Shown here: positions 44,832 through 53,230 of the stretch, piece after piece
How positions within the stretch are numbered: the first letter of the stretch is position 1
How the letters are laid out: each line of letters begins with the position of its first letter
Origin: an uncultured Bacteroidales bacterium
GTDB taxonomy: Bacteria; Bacteroidota; Bacteroidia; Bacteroidales; UBA932
NCBI GenBank assembly: GCA_944326325.1
Contig: CALVDQ010000008.1
Span: 41,692 to 105,691, forward strand
Reading direction: 5' to 3'
DNA length: 64,000 bases
Translations under genes and position numbers: made by a program
The notes under the pieces: generated by a model
The model's database searches: none
The model's input: the letters and a program-made list of their open reading frames with translations, nothing else
Told to the model about the DNA's origin: nothing

Positions 44832-45662
44832 CTACAGTACGTTTACGACAAGCAGGTAGATTATCCCTGTCGGAAGGGCAAGCAATGCGCTGTCCATACG
44901 GTCAAGGATCCCTCCGTGGCCCGGCATGATGGTACCGGTGTCCTTGATGGCGTAATATCTCTTCCACTGGGATTCTATCAGATCCCCGTACACTCCGGAA
45001 ATATTCATCAGGACGGCCAGGATGATGCAATGTTCCAGCGGATAACGGAGCATCCCCGTGCGGGAAAGCACGGCTCCTGCCGCAACCGCAAGGAAGAGGC
45101 CGCCCCAGAATCCGGCCCAGGACTTCTTGGGAGATACCTCGGGGAAAAGCTTCTTGCCGAACTTCTGCCCGATTGTCATTCCGAAAAGGTAGCCTCCGAT
45201 GTCTGACACCCATATTATGATGAACAGACTCAGCAGGAGGATACCCCCGTAGGTCCCCTGCGGACCGAACACGGCGAAATTTGTCATCGTCACCGGTACC
45301 GCTATATACAGCAGCGCGGTATACAGGTTCGCGAACTTGCCGAAATCGGTCTTGTCCTTGACATACAGGGAATTTATCATGACAACGAAGACCGGGATTA
45401 TGGCCAGCACCACCAGGCGTCCCGGAAAGTCGAATCCGCGGTAAAGGTAGGTCAGTACGAAAAGTACTATGGCCGCAAGGATGGACAGCACCTGGGAGAA
45501 AAGGTACTCCCCCTGCATGGTCATCCGGTAGAATTCAATCATCATGACCGTCATCAGGCCTATCATCAGCACTCCGAAACAATACTTGTTCAGCAGAAGC
45601 GCCACAACAACGACGGCCACAAAGCCTATACCGGTCAAGGTTCTGAGAATCAGGTTTTTCAT
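44832..45662 (-). CDS. cdsA: Phosphatidate cytidylyltransferase
   Basis: 276-residue integral membrane enzyme making CDP-diacylglycerol from phosphatidate and CTP. About eight hydrophobic segments; family signatures VSDIGGYLFGMTIGQKFGKKLF, SPKKSWAGFWGGL and the C-terminal GDLIESQWKRYYAIKDTG, PGHGGILDRMDSALLA, the CdsA signature with its acidic metal ligands. It follows ftsH after 14 nt in the rsfS-ftsH-cdsA unit. Confidence 0.94.
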   Translation of the reverse strand: MKNLILRTLTGIGFVAVVVVALLLNKYCFGVLMIGLMTVMMIEFYRMTMQGEYLFSQVLSILAAIVLFVLTYLYRGFDFPGRLVVLAIIPVFVVMINSLYVKDKTDFGKFANLYTALLYIAVPVTMTNFAVFGPQGTYGGILLLSLFIIIWVSDIGGYLFGMTIGQKFGKKLFPEVSPKKSWAGFWGGLFLAVAAGAVLSRTGMLRYPLEHCIILAVLMNISGVYGDLIESQWKRYYAIKDTGTIMPGHGGILDRMDSALLALPTGIIYLLVVNVL

Positions 45663-45676
45663 ATCTTGCGAAAGGC

Positions 45677-47611
45677 TTAGATTTCTTCTTCCTTCCTGTT
45701 TGCCCTCGGGCCGAAGATCCTCTCCATGTCATCGGCGAAGATCACTTCTTTCTCGAGAAGCAGGGCGGCAAGTTCAAGGAACTTGTCCTTGTTGTCCATA
45801 AGGATCTTGTAGGTCCTGTCATGTATCCTGTTTATAAGGGACTTCACCTCTTCGTCAATAAGTTCCGCAGTCTTCTCACTGTACGGCTTGCCAAGTTCGT
45901 AGCCGCGGGAGCCGGTGGAATCGAAATAGGAAACGGTCCCGATCTTCTCGCTCATCCCGTAATAGACAACCATGGCGTATGCGGACTTGGTAAGCCTTTC
46001 AAGGTCGTTCAGAGCCCCGGTAGAAGGCTGTCCGTTGACAATCTCCTCAGCCACGCGGCCACCGATGAGGGAGCACATCTGGTCCATCATCTGGTCCCTG
46101 GTCTCGAGCTGCCTCTCCTCCGGAAGATACCAGGCCGCTCCAAGGGACTGGCCTCTCGGGACTATCGTCACCTTGAACAACGGGCTTGCATTCGGAAGCA
46201 GCCAGCTGACAGTCGCATGTCCTGCCTCGTGGTGGGCTATGGACTTCTTCTCTTCAGGTGTGATGATCTTGTTCTTTCTTTCCAATCCGCCGATTATCCT
46301 GTCCACGGCATCGAGGAAATCCTGTTTGTCGATCTCCGTCTTGTTCTTGCGGGCAGCTGTCAGGGCAGCCTCGTTGCAGACATTGGCTATGTCCGCGCCC
46401 GAAAATCCTGGAGTATGTTTCGCAAGGAAATCCACATCGAAGTCCGGAGAAAGCTTCAGCCCCTTGAGGTGCACCTTGAAGATGGCGACCCTTTCCTTCA
46501 GGTCAGGAAGGTCCACATGGATCTGCCTGTCGAACCTTCCGGCACGCAGCAGGGCCTTGTCGAGGATATCCGCCCTGTTCGTGGCGGCAAGTATGATGAC
46601 TCCGGAATTGGAATCGAAACCGTCCATCTCGGTGAGGAGCTGGTTAAGAGTGTTCTCCCTCTCGTCATTCGATGAGAAACCCACATTCTTGCTCCTGGCA
46701 CGTCCCACGGCATCGATCTCATCTATGAAGACTATGCACGGCGCCTTTTCCTTGGCCTGTCTGAACAGATCCCTTACCCTCGATGCACCGACTCCGACGA
46801 ACATCTCCACGAAGTCAGAACCGGAAATGGAGAAGAAAGGTACGTTGGCCTCCCCCGCCACAGCCTTTGCAAGCAGGGTCTTTCCCGTACCCGGAGGGCC
46901 GACAAGAAGGGCTCCCTTCGGGATCTTTCCTCCAAGAGCCGTATATTTCTTGGGATTCTTCAGGAAATCCACTATCTCCATGACCTCTTCCTTGGCCCCG
47001 TCAAGCCCGGCCACATCCTTGAAAGTGACCTTTATACTGTCTTTCTCGGCGAGCTTGCCGGTCGACTTCCCTACATTGAAGAAACCTCCCGGGCCTCCCG
47101 GACCGGCATTCTTGTTGAATCCCCTGAACATGAAGACCCACATCAGGATAAGTATCAGAGGGAACAGCAGCCATTCGAGAACCGAGCCCCAAACCTTGTT
47201 GTTGTTCTCAATAACAAGACGGAAACGGTCGCTTTCCGGAAGGGAGTCGTTCAGCTCCCCGAAGGTCTCCTCGGCATTGAAACTGCCGGAAACCAGGAAA
47301 ACGAAATGCGGGGACTTGCCCGGAATCTTTCCGCCGAACTTGTCCGCATATTTCTCCAGCCGGTCAGGCTTGATGGTCACACGGCCCTCATAGTCGTTCC
47401 TGATGAATGTGATTTCCTTGACATCCCCTGCGAGGATCTGTTCCTTCACGTCCTCCCATTCAATCTTCTGCGGATTGGCACCGCCCTGGTTGAAAAACAT
47501 CCATACGATGACTATAAGAAGTATCATATAGATCCAGGAAAAATTGAACCTTATGTTGACGGGCTTTCTGGGATCCTTCTGCCCCTGGTTGTTCGTATTG
47601 TTGCTGTCCAT
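45677..47611 (-). CDS. ftsH: ATP-dependent zinc metalloprotease FtsH
   Basis: Membrane-anchored AAA+ protease of 644 residues. Two transmembrane segments (WIYMILLIVIVWMFFN and VLEWLLFPLILILMWVFMF) flank a periplasmic domain. AAA module: Walker A GPPGTGKTLLAK, Walker B IVFIDEIDAVGR, second region ATNRADILDKALLRAGRFDRQ in two parts. Zinc site HEAGH. The protein degrades misfolded membrane proteins and probably controls lipid A/Kdo enzymes. Upstream of cdsA and downstream of rsfS with 14-nt gaps. Confidence 0.97.
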   Translation of the reverse strand: MDSNNTNNQGQKDPRKPVNIRFNFSWIYMILLIVIVWMFFNQGGANPQKIEWEDVKEQILAGDVKEITFIRNDYEGRVTIKPDRLEKYADKFGGKIPGKSPHFVFLVSGSFNAEETFGELNDSLPESDRFRLVIENNNKVWGSVLEWLLFPLILILMWVFMFRGFNKNAGPGGPGGFFNVGKSTGKLAEKDSIKVTFKDVAGLDGAKEEVMEIVDFLKNPKKYTALGGKIPKGALLVGPPGTGKTLLAKAVAGEANVPFFSISGSDFVEMFVGVGASRVRDLFRQAKEKAPCIVFIDEIDAVGRARSKNVGFSSNDERENTLNQLLTEMDGFDSNSGVIILAATNRADILDKALLRAGRFDRQIHVDLPDLKERVAIFKVHLKGLKLSPDFDVDFLAKHTPGFSGADIANVCNEAALTAARKNKTEIDKQDFLDAVDRIIGGLERKNKIITPEEKKSIAHHEAGHATVSWLLPNASPLFKVTIVPRGQSLGAAWYLPEERQLETRDQMMDQMCSLIGGRVAEEIVNGQPSTGALNDLERLTKSAYAMVVYYGMSEKIGTVSYFDSTGSRGYELGKPYSEKTAELIDEEVKSLINRIHDRTYKILMDNKDKFLELAALLLEKEVIFADDMERIFGPRANRKEEEI

Positions 47612-47625
47612 TGTATTTCAATATA

Positions 47626-47967
47626 CTAATATTCGCATTTTTCCGCATCCGCCCACAGCGCTTCCAGCCTGTAGAACTCCCGATACTGTGTCTGGAAGAT
47701 ATGTACCACGATGTCACCGTAGTCGAGGATTATCCAGAAAGAATTCTCCTTTCCCTGCGAACGGAGTACTTTCCTGCCGCATTTTTCCAGCATCATTTCC
47801 TCGACATTGTCGGCGATTGCATCGACATTTGTCGTTGAGTCAGCGTTGCATACGATAAAATAGTCGGAAATTGCCGTTCCGATATTCCTGAGGTCAAGGG
47901 ATACAACATCCTGACCCTTCTTGTCAAGCATTGCATCGGCAATGACCTTGATTTCGTTGTTGTCCAT
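47626..47967 (-). CDS. rsfS: Ribosomal silencing factor RsfS
   Basis: 113-residue protein that binds ribosomal protein uL14 and blocks subunit joining when nutrients are low. Family blocks DVVSLDLRNIGTAISDYFIVCNADS, QGKENSFWIILDYGDIVVHIFQ and YREFYRLEALWADAE are all present. It heads the rsfS-ftsH-cdsA operon, an order conserved in Bacteroidota, and is divergent from birA. Confidence 0.94.
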   Translation of the reverse strand: MDNNEIKVIADAMLDKKGQDVVSLDLRNIGTAISDYFIVCNADSTTNVDAIADNVEEMMLEKCGRKVLRSQGKENSFWIILDYGDIVVHIFQTQYREFYRLEALWADAEKCEY

Positions 47968-47988
47968 CCGGTGTTTCTGTTAATTTTT

Positions 47989-47996
47989 TATTTTTG
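47989..47996 (+). promoter_or_regulatory. birA promoter element
   Basis: TATTTTTG (TAnnTTTG) on the plus strand, about 103 nt upstream of the birA ATG. It faces the rsfS element at 48002-48009, so the two start sites would overlap. Confidence 0.45.
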
Positions 47997-48001
47997 CATC
48001 G

Positions 48002-48009
48002 CAAATATA
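48002..48009 (-). promoter_or_regulatory. rsfS promoter element
   Basis: TATATTTG on the minus strand (TAnnTTTG), 34 nt upstream of the rsfS start. It converges with the birA element. Confidence 0.5.
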
Positions 48010-48099
48010 CGCAGAAGCCGAGCGCAGAGCAAATTTATTTGCTATGCCGAGGCGCTACAGTATATGCGACGGCCGCACCACCAAACAAAATCCGCACCA

Positions 48100-48915
48100 A
48101 TGAAAACCTACACGATAAAATGGCATGAAACCCTCGATTCCACCAACAGCCAAGCCCTCAGGGAAGCCCCCGCACTTGACAATTTGTCAGTAATAGCCGC
48201 AGCATCCCAGACCGCAGGACGGGGTCAGAGAGGGAACAGATGGTCTGCCGCCCCCGGAGAAAACCTTACATTCAGCATATTCCTCCGTTTCAATACGGAC
48301 AGCTGCAGCAGACCGGACAGCTTTCCGGCACTTACTGCCGGCAGACAGTTCGCGATATCCGCGGCAGCCACGCTGGCCCAGTGCCTGTTCCTTGAAAGGC
48401 ACGGCATCATGTCTTCCATAAAATGGCCCAACGACATCTACTGCGGTGACAGGAAAATCTCCGGAATGCTCGTGGAGAACTCCCTTGCAGCAGACCATGT
48501 CAGGACATCCATAGTCGGCATAGGGCTGAATGTAAACCAGACGGTGTTTCCGGAAGACCTTCCGAACCCGGTCTCGATGTCAGGGCTCACCGGCAGAAAA
48601 TACGATATCCGTACCCTCCTGGACGAATTCATGCGCGTGTTCTCCGAATGCCTGGACATGCTGGAAGGTCCTTGGAGCATACTGAAGGAAACATACGAGT
48701 GGCGCCTCTACCGTAAAGGGACGGAATGCAGCTTCGCCGATATCAGCGGCAGGGATGCCACGCTGCCGGCAGACGCCCTGATATCCGGTACGGGTTCCGG
48801 GGGAAAGATCTTCCGCGGCACAATCGAAGGCATCTCCGAAACCGGCCTCCTGAAAGTCAGGACATCCTCCGGAACAAAGGAATTCGGCTTCAAGGAAATC
48901 GCCTACATCATCTGA
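48100..48915 (+). CDS. birA: Biotin-[acetyl-CoA-carboxylase] ligase (no HTH domain)
   Basis: 271-residue class I-type biotin protein ligase without an N-terminal DNA-binding domain, so it biotinylates carboxylases but should not repress genes. Motifs: LDSTNSQALREA, AASQTAGRGQRGNRWSAAPGENLTFSIFLRF (GRGQRG shown), SSIKWPNDIYCGDRKISGMLVEN and GIGLNVNQ. The frame starts at 47971 through the promoter region; the ATG at 48100 (MKTYTIKWHETL) is correct. It converges on ugd with a 39-nt gap. Confidence 0.93.
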   Translation: MKTYTIKWHETLDSTNSQALREAPALDNLSVIAAASQTAGRGQRGNRWSAAPGENLTFSIFLRFNTDSCSRPDSFPALTAGRQFAISAAATLAQCLFLERHGIMSSIKWPNDIYCGDRKISGMLVENSLAADHVRTSIVGIGLNVNQTVFPEDLPNPVSMSGLTGRKYDIRTLLDEFMRVFSECLDMLEGPWSILKETYEWRLYRKGTECSFADISGRDATLPADALISGTGSGGKIFRGTIEGISETGLLKVRTSSGTKEFGFKEIAYII

Positions 48916-48954
48916 CTGGAGGCCGTCGGAAAACAGACATACCGGATATGCCGC

Positions 48955-50274
48955 TCAGTCCCGCCTGAAAATGTCGCGTGTATAGACCTTTTCCCTAACA
49001 TCATCCAGGCATTTGTCATACCTGTTCGCGATAATGCATTTCGACCGCTTCTTGAATTCGGCAAGATCATTCACTACCTCACTGCCGAAAAAAGTGGTCC
49101 CGTCGGCAAGGGAAGGCTCGTAGACTATTACGGTTGCCCCCTTGGCCTTGATGCGCTTCATCACACCCTGGATGGAGCTCTGGCGGAAATTGTCGGAATT
49201 GGATTTCATAGTAAGGCGGTAGACGCCTACGGTCACATTTTTCTCCCTGGTCATGCTCCAGGAGCTGTTCGCCGTATAGTAGCCGGCCTTTGCAAGCACC
49301 CTGTCGGCGATAAAATCCTTTCTGGTACGGTTGCTCTGTACTATGGCTTCTATGAGGTTCTCGGGCACATCCTTGTAGTTTGCAAGAAGCTGCTTGGCAT
49401 CTTTCGGCAGGCAGTAGCCGCCGTAACCGAAAGAAGGGTTGTTGTAATGGTCCCCGATTCTGGGGTCCAGACATACTCCGTCAATTATAGCCTTGGTATC
49501 CAGGCCCTTGAGTTCAGCATACGTATCCAGTTCGTTGAAATATGAGACCCTGAGAGCAAGATAGGTGTTTGCGAATAGCTTTACCGCCTCGGCTTCTTTC
49601 AGCTCCATGAACAGCGTCGGGATATTTTCCTTTATCGCACCTTCCCGGAGCATGGCAGCGAACTCGTGCGCGGCATTTTCAAGATCGCTGCCGGCAATCT
49701 CCCTTATGGCAGCACTCTCCTCGTCCTGCCCGTCCCCCGGCCTGGGATAACCGACAATGATGCGCGAGGGATAAAGATTGTCATAAAGGGCCTTGCTTTC
49801 GCGAAGGAATTCCGGGGAGAAAAGCAGGTTCAGCTTTTTTCCCCGAAGCCCTGGATTGTCCCTGAATTTCCTGGCATACCTTGCATACAGACTGCGGCAA
49901 TAGCCGACCGGAATCGTGCTCTTTATCACCATGACTGCATCCGGATTCACGTGGAGGACCTCATCGATGACTTCCTCCACGTGGCTCGTATCGAAGAAAT
50001 TCCTTGCAGGATCATAGTTTGTCGGAGCGGCAATGATGACCCAGCCGGCGTCACGGTATGCAGCAGCCCCGTCCAGTGTCGCTTTCAGGTCCAGAGGCTT
50101 TTCCGCGAGATATTTCTCTATATATTCATCCTGTATCGGAGATTTTTTCCTGTTTATGAGACCGACTTTCTCCGGAATGATGTCCACTGCGGTCACCTTG
50201 TTGTGCTGCGACAGGAGGATTGCCATGGAGAGGCCGACGTATCCTGTGCCGGCTATCGCTATTTTCTTGTCCAT
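48955..50274 (-). CDS. ugd: UDP-glucose/GDP-mannose dehydrogenase family protein (Ugd type)
   Basis: 439-residue NAD-dependent sugar-nucleotide dehydrogenase. N-terminal Rossmann motif [30 protein letters not shown], the FSPEFLRE block, catalytic Cys in [10 protein letters not shown], and a C-terminal domain ([16 protein letters not shown]). It most likely oxidises UDP-glucose to UDP-glucuronate, matching the adjacent glucuronate-type epimerase and the Wzi protein. The last gene of a wzi-epimerase-ugd operon. Confidence 0.9.
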   Translation of the reverse strand: MDKKIAIAGTGYVGLSMAILLSQHNKVTAVDIIPEKVGLINRKKSPIQDEYIEKYLAEKPLDLKATLDGAAAYRDAGWVIIAAPTNYDPARNFFDTSHVEEVIDEVLHVNPDAVMVIKSTIPVGYCRSLYARYARKFRDNPGLRGKKLNLLFSPEFLRESKALYDNLYPSRIIVGYPRPGDGQDEESAAIREIAGSDLENAAHEFAAMLREGAIKENIPTLFMELKEAEAVKLFANTYLALRVSYFNELDTYAELKGLDTKAIIDGVCLDPRIGDHYNNPSFGYGGYCLPKDAKQLLANYKDVPENLIEAIVQSNRTRKDFIADRVLAKAGYYTANSSWSMTREKNVTVGVYRLTMKSNSDNFRQSSIQGVMKRIKAKGATVIVYEPSLADGTTFFGSEVVNDLAEFKKRSKCIIANRYDKCLDDVREKVYTRDIFRRD

Positions 50275-50295
50275 TTCCTGAAAATTTATCCGAAT

Positions 50296-51381
50296 CTAGA
50301 AACCGTTTGAATCTTTTCCCTTATAGAAATCCCTGTACCACTCCACGAACCTGCGCAACCCGGTTCTGAGACCGGTGTGCGGGGTGAAATGGAAATCGCG
50401 TTCCAGTGCCGAAGTGTCCGCATACGTGACCGGGACATCCCCCGGCTGCATCGGGACAAGCTCCCGGAGCGCCCCGAAATCACAGTCAGACGGCAGCAGG
50501 CAGGCCCTGACAAGCTCTTCCTGGAGGACAGTTACGAAATCCAGGAGGTTCACAGGCTTCCCGTTGCCTATATTGTAAAGCCTGTACGGAGGCACCGGAA
50601 GCCCGTCCGCCCCTGTCGAACGTTCCGGAGCGGAAGCCATGACCAGCCTTACCCCTTCCACTATATCATCTATAAAGGTGAAGTCGCGAAGGCAGTTGCC
50701 GTAATTGTAGATCTTTATGCTCTTCCCCGCCAGCAGCCTGTCCGTAAAGCCGAAGTATGCCATGTCAGGACGTCCGGCAGGCCCGTAGACAGTGAAAAAG
50801 CGCAGGCCCGTACACGGGATATCGTACAGTTTGGAATATGCGTGAGCCAGAAGTTCGTCGCACTTCTTTGTAGCCGCATACAGGGACACGGGGCTGTCCA
50901 CCTTGTCGTCCGTGGAATACGGGATCTTGCCGTTGGCACCGTAGACTGAAGAACTGGAAGCGTATACCAGATGCTTCACTCCCTGATTTCCACCGTCGTA
51001 GGAATGGCGGCAGGCTTCGAGAATATTGTAGAAACCCGTAATGTTGGACTCCATATATGAATCCGGGTTCGTGATGCTGTACCGGACCCCGGCCTGGGCG
51101 GCCAGATTCACGACTATGTCCGGTCTGAATTCACTGAAAACCTTCTCTATAAGAGCCTTATCGGCGATATTCCCTCGGATGAACCGCCATGTGCCCGGTC
51201 CTTTCCGGCAGGAAGCCGCTTTCCTGGAAACAAGGTCCAGCCTGTATTCCTTGAGGGATACGTCATAATAGCAGTTCATGCTGTCGATGCCTGTGATGCA
51301 GGCATCGGGATCATTTTCCAAAATCGAAAGTATGAGGTTGGCGCCGATAAATCCGGCCGCTCCAGTCACGAGTATGTTCAT
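50296..51381 (-). CDS. NAD-dependent sugar-nucleotide epimerase (UDP-glucuronate 4-epimerase-like)
   Basis: 361-residue extended SDR. NAD motif TGAAGFIGANL, YYDVSLKEYRLD near the N-terminus as in UDP-glucuronate epimerases, VVNLAAQAGVRYSITNPDSY, SSSVYG, catalytic YAATKK, and FFTVYGPAGRPDMA. It likely converts UDP-glucuronate to UDP-galacturonate for surface polysaccharide. The frame extends to 51708 inside wzi; the ATG at 51381 (MNILVTGAAG) is the real start. Between wzi and ugd with gaps of ~22 nt. Confidence 0.9.
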   Translation of the reverse strand: MNILVTGAAGFIGANLILSILENDPDACITGIDSMNCYYDVSLKEYRLDLVSRKAASCRKGPGTWRFIRGNIADKALIEKVFSEFRPDIVVNLAAQAGVRYSITNPDSYMESNITGFYNILEACRHSYDGGNQGVKHLVYASSSSVYGANGKIPYSTDDKVDSPVSLYAATKKCDELLAHAYSKLYDIPCTGLRFFTVYGPAGRPDMAYFGFTDRLLAGKSIKIYNYGNCLRDFTFIDDIVEGVRLVMASAPERSTGADGLPVPPYRLYNIGNGKPVNLLDFVTVLQEELVRACLLPSDCDFGALRELVPMQPGDVPVTYADTSALERDFHFTPHTGLRTGLRRFVEWYRDFYKGKDSNGF

Positions 51382-51404
51382 GTCCGTGGTATAAAATCGT
51401 TTTC

Positions 51405-52943
51405 TTATCTTCTTCCTGTCCATTTCCCCGTATAGGACAGCCTGAGCGTCATGCCGAAACTGTCCTCGTACAGTCCGCCGGCATCTCCGTATGCTCCGAC
51501 CGACACCGCAACCGGGAACATCCGCGAAATACGTGGAAAGTCCACCTCCAATGCAAGGGAGAGCTGTTCCGGCATCGTATCGAAAAGTTCCAGCCTTTGG
51601 GAGTACTGCCCGTAATTCCTTGAATATGTAACCTTGAAACGGTACGGGATCCGGCGGGCGAACTTTCCTCCGATACCGATGTGGTGGGCCACTACCCTGT
51701 TGTTGCATACCCCCAGGACAAGGCCATCGGCATTTGCCGGCATCGGGGTGAACAGGGGCAGCCCGGCCGTCCGGCCCCAGAATGTCCAGCCGGAACAGTA
51801 TTGGCTGTTGTTGAAATAGTTGTCATTGCCGCCGATGATATATCTCGTCTTGTCGGGATTCTTTTCCAGTTCATCCGGTTTGGCAGGCCTGTCATGATCC
51901 GGGCCCGACTGCCACTTGGTATAGACGAATTCATAAAGTATCCTGCTGACCCAGCGGTCCGTGTCATCAAAGGCAAGACAAAGGGTATTCACCCCGTCCG
52001 GGAAATTCTGGAAGCCCATCCCGGAACCGTCGTCAAAAGGTATGTCGTGGGCAAACGTAAGCGTGAACCTGTCAGCCTGCCAGTCTATCTGTATTAGTTC
52101 TCGTCCACGGTGGTCCCCAAGCACGTTTATCCGGTCGCTGGCCGTCGCGTCGCTGCCTCCGCTCATGCCGCAGACCACCCTTATGTAATCCGTAAACGAA
52201 TGCGGCTGTTCCCCGTACCGTGGAGATGTCCCGCCCCACAGGGACCACTGCTCCAGACCGAGGGTCAGATGAACCCTGCGGTGCAGCCGGACCTTTGCGA
52301 AAAGGGACTTGTTGTGCATCATGGGCCTGTCCACATACCTGCGGTCGAGCAGAATGTAGTCTGCATAGTTTGCCTTGAAAGAGAGGATTCCCCTGGTGCC
52401 GGGGATTTCCGTCCACCTCAGCTGCAGGTTGTATCCAGGAGCGCTCCTGGCGTTTCCGGACCAAACAATATCGCCTCCCGTAAGGGAAAGCCCTCCGTAA
52501 GCGCACTCCCTGTCGATTATCCCGAGGTCGAGCCGAAGCATCTTCCATCCTACACCTGCATACAGTTCGTTCACCGCAGCCCTCCACGATGACGCCGCCG
52601 TACCTGCCGTCTGTCCGTATCCTTCGAGCACCGGCGCCGCACTGACTGATGAAAGACTCTTCGGGACCATGATGCCGGACAGCTTGAACCCGGCATAGAC
52701 TTCTACCCCGGGCCTTGACCTGCAGGTGAAATCCGTTCCTGCCACGGCAAAGACACTGTGCGTTGACGGCATAATGCCGTTCTTGCCCGTCACTGCCCAG
52801 AAAGGCAGGGACCTGGAAGTGGATCCGGTCCCGTACATGGAGACATCCCATTCCAGGTCATATTCCTGTCCGTGTACCGGCAGGGCGGCAGACAGGGACA
52901 GGAGCGCAAGTGTCATATAACAACAATAGAGCGTCCTTTTCAT
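51405..52943 (-). CDS. wzi: Capsule assembly Wzi family outer-membrane protein
   Basis: 512-residue barrel protein with a signal peptide (MKRTLYCCYMTLALLSLSAALPVHG). Wzi-like features: SLPFWAVTGKNGIMP, GLSLTGGDIVWSGNARSAPGYNLQ in two pieces, LGLEQWSLWGGTSPRYGEQPHSF in two pieces, and repeated aromatic beta strands up to the terminal LRLSYTGKW. Wzi proteins bind capsule at the cell surface. The TTG at 52961 and ATG at 52958 are alternatives; the ATG at 52943 gives the cleanest signal peptide. First gene of the operon. Confidence 0.88.
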   Translation of the reverse strand: MKRTLYCCYMTLALLSLSAALPVHGQEYDLEWDVSMYGTGSTSRSLPFWAVTGKNGIMPSTHSVFAVAGTDFTCRSRPGVEVYAGFKLSGIMVPKSLSSVSAAPVLEGYGQTAGTAASSWRAAVNELYAGVGWKMLRLDLGIIDRECAYGGLSLTGGDIVWSGNARSAPGYNLQLRWTEIPGTRGILSFKANYADYILLDRRYVDRPMMHNKSLFAKVRLHRRVHLTLGLEQWSLWGGTSPRYGEQPHSFTDYIRVVCGMSGGSDATASDRINVLGDHRGRELIQIDWQADRFTLTFAHDIPFDDGSGMGFQNFPDGVNTLCLAFDDTDRWVSRILYEFVYTKWQSGPDHDRPAKPDELEKNPDKTRYIIGGNDNYFNNSQYCSGWTFWGRTAGLPLFTPMPANADGLVLGVCNNRVVAHHIGIGGKFARRIPYRFKVTYSRNYGQYSQRLELFDTMPEQLSLALEVDFPRISRMFPVAVSVGAYGDAGGLYEDSFGMTLRLSYTGKWTGRR

Positions 52944-52977
52944 TGCGGTGTACAGCATCAATCATGCTTCGGTCCGG

Positions 52978-52985
52978 CAAATGTA
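52978..52985 (-). promoter_or_regulatory. Promoter element of the wzi operon
   Basis: TACATTTG on the minus strand (TAnnTTTG), 34 nt before the wzi ATG. The 245 bp from here to the helicase gene hold no other clear feature except a weak TATCTTTA on the plus strand. Confidence 0.5.
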
Positions 52986-53230
52986 AGAATTATTTATGAA
53001 GCTGTGACAAAATGCGGTGTCTGTCCGGACAAAAGTCTCCGTGCCGGCCGGAGAAAAACGGACGGAAAACAAATGAATGGACACATATCCGGATTTCTGG
53101 CAGGAGCGGCATTCGGATCAAGAGGCAGGTCATAACGCTGTTCCCGTGAAGTGCAAGGCCGGCGTCACCGCAGCCTTGTACTTTTCCGTGTTTTCATTAT
53201 CTTTACGGACAGAATCATTTTTTATGGACG

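Noticed and set aside
45972..47393. 473-residue open frame antisense to ftsH
   Set aside because: Serine-rich shadow frame of a highly conserved gene.
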